Shown here one piece after another: positions 50,748-58,338 of a stretch of DNA of 64,000 nucleotides. The stretch is from an uncultured Saprospiraceae bacterium. GTDB taxonomy: Bacteria > Bacteroidota > Bacteroidia > Chitinophagales > Saprospiraceae. Position numbers and translations under genes: made by a program. Position 1 is the stretch's first letter. Each line of letters opens with the position of its first letter. The notes beneath the pieces are model-generated. The model did no database searches, was not told the origin of the DNA, and saw only the letters and a list, made by a program, of their open reading frames with translations. The stretch spans positions 35,150 to 99,149 of the forward strand of contig CALBWK010000016.1 in the NCBI GenBank assembly GCA_937969415.1, written 5' to 3'.

Positions 50748-50760
50748 AAATAAATAAATC

Positions 50761-51543
50761 TTGCGAAAGAAAAAAGGTAGTATAACCAGTGTTCATTTTG
50801 GAGTAAAGCTAGCAGTGGCCTTAGCTTTAATGGCATTCCTATCTTTTGCAATCATCGAAAGACAGGCTAGTCACTTGCAGCGGGTATCTATAAAGATAAA
50901 GACACGTGATGACAACAAGTATCTGATATCTAAAAAAGAGGTGCGACAATTACTAGCTGATGAATTGGGATTTGATCTATCTATTGCCAAGGTTAAGCAG
51001 ATAGATCTATATAGGCTCGAAAAACGATTGGAGGCTGATGATAGAGTTAATCGAGCAGAGATTTTTATTGATAAGCGTAATAGGATGACTATCGGGATTA
51101 TTCAGAACCTTCCCATAGTCCGTGTGCATGTGAATGGAGGAGATGATTACTATTTAGATGCTGATGGGAGTAAGGTCTCAAAAACTGAACAACTCCGTGT
51201 GCCTGTAGTAACTGGCGCTGTGGATAAGTACAGGCCTGACTTTAAAGATAGGAAGGAAAGTAATTTGAATTACGTGCTAACCTTGTCAAGAATGTTATAT
51301 GAGGATGACTTTTTGAATGGGCTAGTAGGGCAAGTAGAAATTGATGAAAACGATGAGATTGTCTTAGTTCCAATTATGGGGCGAAAAAAAATAAATCTAG
51401 GGCCTCAAGAAGGCTTGGATGAAAAGATATACAAACTGAAGAAGTATTACGAAAAAGGTATAAAGAACATAGGAATTGACCGGTTTGATTTACTTGACTT
51501 ACAATATGACGGCCAGATCGTCGGAAGTAGAACTGAATCCTAA
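50761..51543 (+). CDS. ftsQ: FtsQ/DivIB-like division protein
   Basis: Position murC-ftsQ-ftsA; N-terminal TM; POTRA-like VRQLLADELGFDLSIAKVKQIDLYRLEKRLEADDRVNRAEIFID; TTG start. Confidence 0.88.
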   Translation: MRKKKGSITSVHFGVKLAVALALMAFLSFAIIERQASHLQRVSIKIKTRDDNKYLISKKEVRQLLADELGFDLSIAKVKQIDLYRLEKRLEADDRVNRAEIFIDKRNRMTIGIIQNLPIVRVHVNGGDDYYLDADGSKVSKTEQLRVPVVTGAVDKYRPDFKDRKESNLNYVLTLSRMLYEDDFLNGLVGQVEIDENDEIVLVPIMGRKKINLGPQEGLDEKIYKLKKYYEKGIKNIGIDRFDLLDLQYDGQIVGSRTES

Positions 51544-51566
51544 AACTAAAAAGCTTAAGTCCTATT

Positions 51567-52871
51567 ATGAAGGAGAACCAAACTCAAAAGAAATCAATAG
51601 CTGTGGCAGTCGACATAGGTACGACTAAGGTATGTGCTATCGCAGGCTATCGTAACGAGTACGACAAAGTAGAGGTACTTGGTGTCGGAGTCGTAAAGTC
51701 TGAAGGGGTAAACAGAGGCGTTGTCTCTAATATCAACAAGACTGTAAAAGCAATCGACGACGCTGTGAAAATCGCTGAGGCTAGCTCAGGGATTAAATTT
51801 GACAAAGTACATGTCGGTATTGCAGGTCAACATATTAAGAGTGTACACCATCATGGTATTCTAGTAAGGAATAATCCTGACAAAGAAATTGATAGAGCTG
51901 ATATTGATAAGCTCATCGAGGATATGTATAAACTCGTCTTACCTCCAGGGGATAAGATATTACATGTATTCCCTCAAGAATTTTCTGTAGATGATGAGTC
52001 AAAGATAATTGACCCTATAGGAATGTCTGGTGTTAGATTGACCGCTAATTTTCATGTAATTACTGGACAGATAGGCGCTTCCCGTGACATAATTAAGTGT
52101 GTAGAAAAGGTAGGCCTTGAAGTTGCAGACATTACGCTAGAGCCTATCGCTTCCTCTAAGGCCGTTCTATGCCAAGAAGAGAAAGATGCTGGGGTAGTTC
52201 TTGTAGACATCGGCGGCGGTACTACAGATATTTCCATCTTCAAAGATGGCATTATCAGGCACACATCTGTTATCCCATTTGGTGGTAATGTCATAACCAA
52301 CGATATCAAAGAGGGCTGTATGGTCATGAAAGACCAAGCAGAAAAACTCAAAGTCAAATTTGGTTCTGCCATGTCAGAAGAGGTAATGGATAATCGAATA
52401 ATTACAATCCCGGGATTTAAAGGAAGAGACTATAAGGAAATATCTGAAAAGAACTTGGCTAAGATTATTGAGGCTCGTCTAGAGGAGATATTTGATTATG
52501 TTCTGTGGGAGATTAAGAGAAGTGGTTATGAAGGTACACTGATTGCAGGAGTAGTATTAACTGGGGGCGGTTCTTTACTTAAGAATATAGAATTGTTATC
52601 TGAATACTATACTGGAATGCCTACTAGAATAGGTCAACCTATCGAGCATTTGGCTCACGGATATACAAGTCAGATTGCTAGCCCAATATTTTCTACTTCA
52701 GTTGGTTTGCTCAGTATTGCAATAAATTACGCTGAAGCCGATTGTCAATTTCATGAGGAGTGCGATGTGTCTGACGAAGAAGAAAACGAAAGTATAGAGG
52801 ATGGAATGATCCAAAAGATTTTTGCTAGAACAAAGGAGTTTTTCGGAGCGACTACAGATTCTGAATTTTAA
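51567..52871 (+). CDS. ftsA: Cell division protein FtsA
   Basis: AVDIGTTKVCAIAG, VLVDIGGGTTDISIFKDG, GVVLTGGGSLLKNIELL; C-terminal helix MIQKIFARTKEFFG. Confidence 0.96.
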   Translation: MKENQTQKKSIAVAVDIGTTKVCAIAGYRNEYDKVEVLGVGVVKSEGVNRGVVSNINKTVKAIDDAVKIAEASSGIKFDKVHVGIAGQHIKSVHHHGILVRNNPDKEIDRADIDKLIEDMYKLVLPPGDKILHVFPQEFSVDDESKIIDPIGMSGVRLTANFHVITGQIGASRDIIKCVEKVGLEVADITLEPIASSKAVLCQEEKDAGVVLVDIGGGTTDISIFKDGIIRHTSVIPFGGNVITNDIKEGCMVMKDQAEKLKVKFGSAMSEEVMDNRIITIPGFKGRDYKEISEKNLAKIIEARLEEIFDYVLWEIKRSGYEGTLIAGVVLTGGGSLLKNIELLSEYYTGMPTRIGQPIEHLAHGYTSQIASPIFSTSVGLLSIAINYAEADCQFHEECDVSDEEENESIEDGMIQKIFARTKEFFGATTDSEF

Positions 52872-52898
52872 ATTAGTTAACACCATTAATATATAAAT

Positions 52899-54302
52899 AT
52901 GAACGATTTGTTTGAACCTATGAACTCATCAATAATAAAAGTAATTGGTGTAGGTGGTGGCGGAAGTAATGCCGTTGGATATATGTACAAGCAAGGTATA
53001 GTCGGTGTTGACTTTGCTGTTTGTAATACGGATAAGCAAGCACTTGAGGCTAGCCCTGTAAATAATCGTGTACAACTAGGTATCGCCTCCACAGAAGGTC
53101 TAGGTGCGGGATCTATTCCTGAAGTCGGCAGACAGTCTTGTATAGAGTCTATCGATGACATAAGAGAGTTTTTGCAAAACGACACTAAGATGTTGTTTAT
53201 TACGGCAGGTATGGGTGGTGGAACTGGGACTGGTGCTGCGCCTATTATTGCTAAAGCAGCTAAAGAATTAGACATATTGACTGTTGCTATCGTTACAATG
53301 CCATTCAAGTTTGAAGGTACAAGACGTTCTGCGCAAGCAATTGATGGACTAGAAGAATTAAAAAAGAATGTAGATTCTCTTTTGGTCATTTCTAATGAGC
53401 GACTTAAGTCTATGTATACGGATCTTAGTATGAAAGCGGCTTTCGCTAAAGCTGATGATATACTCACTACAGCCGCAAAAGGTATCGCAGAGATTATTAC
53501 TGTACCTGGTTATATAAATGTTGATTTCCGTGACGTGAATACTGTAATGAAGTGCAGTGGTGTGGCATTAATGGGTTACGCAGAGGCAGAAGGAGAAGAT
53601 CGAGCTCTTACGGCTGTAAAGAATGCTATAGCTTCTCCACTTCTAGAAGATAATGATATACGTGGTGCTCAGCACATACTACTTAATATCAGTTCTGGAA
53701 GTAAGGAAATCACAATGGGTGAGATAAGTGATATTACAGAATATATTTCTGAAGAAGCGGGATATGGTACTGACCTTATCTGGGGTAACTGTGAAGATGA
53801 AAGCTTAGGTGATAAGCTTAGTGTGACGATTATAGCAACAGGTTTTGATAAGAAACCTGACTGTAAGCCAGAGAAGGTGGTTGTCAGTATAGATGATGAG
53901 TTTGCTGTATCTACAAACGAGGTTTTTGATCTGAAAGAGATAGCTGAAAGTCCAAATGCTAACGTTATAGAGTTTGATGACCTAGAACCAAGGGTAAGAA
54001 CTGCAAATACTGAATCTATCAATACAATAAGAAGAGAAGAACCTTTACCGCCAGAAGGCCGAATTATAAGAAGGGTAGTTAGAAGGGTACGAGCAGATGG
54101 TAAACCCTTGTCTAAGCCACTTGATAGTCCAAGAGATATCGCTGAGTTGGAAGATGTTCCAGCGTATAAAAGGAAGAATATCACATTAAACGATAGTAAA
54201 GAACTTAAGGATACAGCACAGTCAAAACTAAGTATCAATCTAGATGCTGAAGGGCCTATCGTACAGAGAAATAATTCTTTTTTCCATAATAACGTGGACT
54301 AA
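52899..54302 (+). CDS. ftsZ: Cell division protein FtsZ
   Basis: IKVIGVGGGGSNAV, FITAGMGGGTGTGAAPIIA, NVDFRDV. Confidence 0.97.
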   Translation: MNDLFEPMNSSIIKVIGVGGGGSNAVGYMYKQGIVGVDFAVCNTDKQALEASPVNNRVQLGIASTEGLGAGSIPEVGRQSCIESIDDIREFLQNDTKMLFITAGMGGGTGTGAAPIIAKAAKELDILTVAIVTMPFKFEGTRRSAQAIDGLEELKKNVDSLLVISNERLKSMYTDLSMKAAFAKADDILTTAAKGIAEIITVPGYINVDFRDVNTVMKCSGVALMGYAEAEGEDRALTAVKNAIASPLLEDNDIRGAQHILLNISSGSKEITMGEISDITEYISEEAGYGTDLIWGNCEDESLGDKLSVTIIATGFDKKPDCKPEKVVVSIDDEFAVSTNEVFDLKEIAESPNANVIEFDDLEPRVRTANTESINTIRREEPLPPEGRIIRRVVRRVRADGKPLSKPLDSPRDIAELEDVPAYKRKNITLNDSKELKDTAQSKLSINLDAEGPIVQRNNSFFHNNVD

Positions 54303-54330
54303 AGATGATTGACGACCGGAGTGCTTTAGA

Positions 54331-54516
54331 TGATAGAACCACGCTTGACATTTATCAAGCCATCAACTAAGGATTTCGTCTTTTTAAAGTCCTAGTTCTC
54401 AGAAGTGAGAATCTGGCAAATAATTCTTTTCTAACCCAATATTACTTTGGGTTTAAGAGATTGGTTTATTGATTGAGTTTATAGTCCCGCCTCTCCGGTG
54501 GGACTTTTTTATTGGA
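54331..54516 (+). ncRNA. Candidate structured RNA, copy 1 of a tandem pair, with own intrinsic terminator
   Basis: ATAGAACCA/TGGTTTAT closing helix, GCTTGA/TCAAGC, TTCTC/GAGAA, AACCCAA/TTGGGTT hairpins; terminator GTCCCGCCTCTCCGGTGGGACTTTTTT. Confidence 0.6.
54484..54516 (+). terminator. Intrinsic terminator of RNA element copy 1
   Basis: GTCCCGCC-TCTCC-GGTGGGAC followed by TTTTTT. Confidence 0.85.
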
Positions 54517-54610
54517 CATATGATAAAAAATCGAAATATATTGCTTAATATAGATTTTGACTTAATCAAACCTGAGCGCAGAGAGAAATAGTGATGAAGG
54601 TGTTGAGATC

Positions 54611-54798
54611 TTTGATAATAGAACCAAACCGCTTGACCTAAGTGTCGAGCCTATGGATTAAGGATTTCGTCTTTTTAAGTCCGGATTTTCTAAAGTGAAA
54701 ATCAGGTTTTAAACATTTTCAAATCCCGACACTCGTCGGGATCATAAGATTGGTTTATTGATTGAGTTGTCCCGTCTGGAGAGGCGGGACTTTTTTTT
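54611..54798 (+). ncRNA. Candidate structured RNA, copy 2 of a tandem pair, with own intrinsic terminator
   Basis: AATAGAACCAA/TTGGTTTATT, GCTTGA/TCGAGC, ATTTTC/GAAAAT, ATCCCGAC/GTCGGGAT; shared linker TAAGGATTTCGTCTTTTTAA; terminator GTCCCGTCTGGAGAGGCGGGACTTTTTTTT. Confidence 0.6.
54769..54798 (+). terminator. Intrinsic terminator of RNA element copy 2
   Basis: GTCCCGTC-TGGAGA-GGCGGGAC followed by TTTTTTTT. Confidence 0.88.
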
Positions 54799-54910
54799 GC
54801 CCTCTACTTACAAGAATCTCAACTATTGATGTATCATTGATGTAATTAGGAAACTACTGCTCAGGCTAACAACTGATACCTTAGTTTCTATATCAATCAA
54901 CCATTTGAAA

Positions 54911-56224
54911 ATGAATAATAAGTATACCAAAGCTGTCATTGTCGTTACCTCGCTTTTCTTTATGTGGGGTTTTATTACCGTATTAGTGGATTCATTAATA
55001 CCACGGTTAAAGGAAATTTTTGAATTAACTTTCTTTCAGGCTGGGCTAGTGCAGTTTGCTTTCTTTATTGCCTATGGGTTGATTTCAATTCCGGCAGGCT
55101 CACTATTGTCTAAGATTGGCTATAAAAAGGGTATGCTATTGGGCCTTGCTGCGATGGGTATAGGTTGCTTGTTATTTATACCTGCAGCATCGATGCGGAT
55201 GTTTCCCCTCTTTATGTTGGGTTACTTTGTATTAGCTGGCGGAATCACAGTATTACAAGTAGCGGCTAACCCATATGTATCTGTGTTGGGTCCTGAAAAG
55301 ACTGCTTCAAGTCGATTGATTTTGTCCCAAGCATTTAACTCATTAGGTACGGCTATAGCGCCAATAATAGGGGCTGTATACTTACTCAGTGACAATATCA
55401 AAACAAGTACCGAGATTAAGGCACTGGCAGAAGGGGATAAGTTAGCCTACTTTAGTGCAGAAGCTGCTGCGGTCAAGACACCTTTTGTTGTCCTAGCAGG
55501 TAGCTTGCTGTTGCTAGCAATGCTGATTGCTATATTTAAACTTCCTCAGATATTAGGTGAAAAGAATATAGAGGGTGGATATGCCAAGGCCAGGACAAAC
55601 CAGAAGCTGATGATGGGTGCCTTAGGTATTTTTGTTTATGTCGGTGCAGAGGTATCGATAGGTAGCTATTTGGTCAATTACTTCTTGGATATGAATCTGG
55701 CTGAAAGCATTAAGTCTAGCACCTCTATGAGCAGTCTTTCTTCGACATTGCTAAAGCAAGACTTAAGTGCCGTAGATAGTAAAGGTATCGTAGCTGCTTT
55801 TGTTACATTTTATTGGACAGGTGCTATGGTAGGTAGGTTTATCGGCTCATTGCTCACAAGAGTAATTGCTCCAGGTAAGGTATTGGCATTTTTTGGACTA
55901 GGTGCAATCTTAATGATTTGTCTGTCTATGACTACTACTGGATTTGTTTCTATGTGGAGTATTCTAGCGGTAGGTTTATTTAACTCTATAATGTTTCCTA
56001 CAATATTCACTATAGCGATAGAAGATCTAGGTGAGCTCAAGCCACAAGGGTCTGGAATCTTATGTACGGCCATAGCGGGCGGTGCTTTTATTCCTCCTAT
56101 GTATGGTTTCCTTACAGACAATGTCGGATTTAAAATGGCCTTTGTCTTAGTGATACTTTGTTATGCATACATACTGTATTATGGATGGAAACATCGAAAC
56201 CCTCAATACAATACAGCAACTTAA
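54911..56224 (+). CDS. FucP/GluP-type sugar MFS transporter
   Basis: LFFMWGFITVLVDSLIPRLKEIFELTFFQAGLVQFAFFIAYG; about 12 TM helices. Confidence 0.9.
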   Translation: MNNKYTKAVIVVTSLFFMWGFITVLVDSLIPRLKEIFELTFFQAGLVQFAFFIAYGLISIPAGSLLSKIGYKKGMLLGLAAMGIGCLLFIPAASMRMFPLFMLGYFVLAGGITVLQVAANPYVSVLGPEKTASSRLILSQAFNSLGTAIAPIIGAVYLLSDNIKTSTEIKALAEGDKLAYFSAEAAAVKTPFVVLAGSLLLLAMLIAIFKLPQILGEKNIEGGYAKARTNQKLMMGALGIFVYVGAEVSIGSYLVNYFLDMNLAESIKSSTSMSSLSSTLLKQDLSAVDSKGIVAAFVTFYWTGAMVGRFIGSLLTRVIAPGKVLAFFGLGAILMICLSMTTTGFVSMWSILAVGLFNSIMFPTIFTIAIEDLGELKPQGSGILCTAIAGGAFIPPMYGFLTDNVGFKMAFVLVILCYAYILYYGWKHRNPQYNTAT

Positions 56225-57399
56225 CGGACGATAAGATCGGATATAATATCTAGAGTGGGAACGTACTCTTGATTGGTATTGTCGGCAATAGACTGCGCTA
56301 GTGAGATCATTTCTCTTGCTTTACTGTCTTGTCCATTTTTATAATAAAGAAGTGAGAGTACATCATAGCGCAGAAAAGTACCATCTTCTTTGATGCTTTT
56401 CTTTACGGAATAGATGAGATCGTCAAAATCTATTCTACGTCTATTAGAGCTAATGAGCAATCTGATAACAGAGGCAAACAATACATTTTCGTCTGCTGTT
56501 TCCGGATAGTCACGCAGTAATTTCATCGAGTAGGTGACAGAAGGGCCTCTACCCCAAAGGAGGTATTTGATTTTAACAAAGTTCTCCAGTTTGTCCACTC
56601 CTTCTATTCTGTGCTTTTTGAACCACTTACGGACAGGTTTATATTCGAACTTGGCTCGACCACGCTTATCTGTGTCTATAGAATTAATAAATATGTTGAA
56701 GGCAAGGTTTTCCTTAATTGTGGTGCTATCAAATATTTCGAAAAACTTAAAATGATATTTACTTAGAAACTTTAAGTACTTCTTATCGAGGTAGAAGTAC
56801 TCTTTAATTAGGTACATACTTTCTGGATCTCTCCAATCTGTTCCTTTCTTATCTAGGTACATCTTGGCTAAGTTTTTGGCTTCGTAATCATCTCTATAGT
56901 ACTCTACAGAATCGATTAATGAGAGGATGTTACTCCTATTGGCAGACAAAGAAAGGGTATCTAAATTTTCCCTTAGGAATCGGCTGTTTGATCTTGTTTT
57001 TGATAGCGTTTTGAGAAAACTGTCTACGTCCTTATAACCTTTAGTTCTGACAATTACCTCACCCTGCCAATCCATAACTAAAAGAGTAGGGTAGGCGTGA
57101 ATATTATATCTTTCAGTAAACTGTTTTTTGCGAGCTCCATTGATGGCTACATTTTCATAATCAGCAGATAATTCGTGCTTTATAAGTGGATCGGTAAACG
57201 TCGAATCTATCATCCTTTTGCTTGGAATAGACCAATCTGTATAGACAAAGGCAAACACAAGTTTACCTCCAAACTTGGATGCCCGCATCGCTTTTCCAGC
57301 TGTTGTATGCGTAAATAGCTCAGGAACCAGCGCTTCGCTTTGAGCTTCGGCGCTGCCCATTCCTAATGTGAATAGTAGTATGAAGAATATTGTTTTCAA
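56221..57399 (-). CDS. Thioredoxin-fold secreted protein lacking the CxxC motif
   Basis: Signal peptide; FAFVYTDWSIPSKRMIDSTF...YNIHAYPTLLVMDWQGEVI; WSIPSK in place of WCxxCK. Confidence 0.75.
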   Translation of the reverse strand: MKTIFFILLFTLGMGSAEAQSEALVPELFTHTTAGKAMRASKFGGKLVFAFVYTDWSIPSKRMIDSTFTDPLIKHELSADYENVAINGARKKQFTERYNIHAYPTLLVMDWQGEVIVRTKGYKDVDSFLKTLSKTRSNSRFLRENLDTLSLSANRSNILSLIDSVEYYRDDYEAKNLAKMYLDKKGTDWRDPESMYLIKEYFYLDKKYLKFLSKYHFKFFEIFDSTTIKENLAFNIFINSIDTDKRGRAKFEYKPVRKWFKKHRIEGVDKLENFVKIKYLLWGRGPSVTYSMKLLRDYPETADENVLFASVIRLLISSNRRRIDFDDLIYSVKKSIKEDGTFLRYDVLSLLYYKNGQDSKAREMISLAQSIADNTNQEYVPTLDIISDLIVR

Positions 57400-57435
57400 T
57401 TGACTGAGAGTTCAGCCTAAAATAGAATATAACCC

Positions 57436-57466
57436 TTTAAAAAAGAAATCCCCTGAAGGGGGATCT
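57436..57466 (-). terminator. Intrinsic terminator downstream of the response regulator
   Basis: Minus-strand GATCCCCCTTCAGGGGATTTCTTTTTT. Confidence 0.75.
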
Positions 57467-57648
57467 CACGCGTAATTATAACAGATTAAGTTGTCTAAAG
57501 GGTTTAAACCCCTCGGCTAGTGTAATTCAAGATTATTAATAATCAATCTAAAAGTCTAGTTTTCAGCGAGTTATGATGTGAGTGTGTTGTATTTTAGTGT
57601 AAACGTGTCGGAGAAAACATCATTTACGGTCTTAATATAGATAGCTGC

Positions 57649-58338
57649 TTATTTTAGAGAATCCTTGAATTCTTTGATTCTCCTGCTTGCAATCGGAATT
57701 TCTTGCCCTCCCTCCATAACGGCTAAGCCTGTTCGACCTTCCTTGACTTGCACGATTTTATGGGTATTAACCATATGTGATCGATGGCATCTCTTAATCC
57801 AATCAGGCAATAGTTGTTCTAGTTGATTAAGTGAAAAATCACTTACAATCTTCTCCTCTGACCTGTAGATTATACTCAAATTTCCATATGCTTCTATATG
57901 AATAATATCTTTGTGACGTATTACCCAGATGGTTTTTCCTTGATTGACTATAAGTGCTTCTGTTTCTTTGTCTTTCTCTGACTCTATTTTCTGAGCAGCT
58001 CTTATAACTACTTTTTTGAGTTCATCTAAATCTATGGGCTTTAGTAGATACCCAAAAGCTCCATAGTTTATTGCTTTCATAGCAAATTCTTCATATCCTG
58101 TAGCAAAGCAAATCATATAGGCATCATTATCCAATTTGTCTAACAACTCAAAGCCATTCATGTCTGGCATTTCTATATCTAAAAATATTAGATCTGGATT
58201 TATTTTATTGATCTCAAACAGTGCTTCACTTGCTGACCCTGACATTGTAATTTCTTCTACTTCAGGGCAATAGGCTTTTAGTAAGGTATGCATTAGTTCC
58301 CTGCTATTTTTTTCATCATCAATTATTAGTGTCTTCAT
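57649..58338 (-). CDS. LytTR family response regulator
   Basis: MKTLIIDDEKNSRELM, LIFLDIEMPDMNGFELL, LLKPID; C-terminal LytTR IWVIRHKDIIHIEAYGNLSIIY...RCHRSHMVN. Confidence 0.93.
   Translation of the reverse strand: MKTLIIDDEKNSRELMHTLLKAYCPEVEEITMSGSASEALFEINKINPDLIFLDIEMPDMNGFELLDKLDNDAYMICFATGYEEFAMKAINYGAFGYLLKPIDLDELKKVVIRAAQKIESEKDKETEALIVNQGKTIWVIRHKDIIHIEAYGNLSIIYRSEEKIVSDFSLNQLEQLLPDWIKRCHRSHMVNTHKIVQVKEGRTGLAVMEGGQEIPIASRRIKEFKDSLK

Noticed and set aside
52886-53467. 193-aa minus-strand ORF opposite ftsZ
   Set aside because: Mirror translation of the conserved GTPase domain; no independent support
53669-54238. 189-aa minus-strand ORF opposite ftsZ
   Set aside because: Antisense to the ftsZ variable tail; Ser/Leu-rich composition mirrors the sense codons
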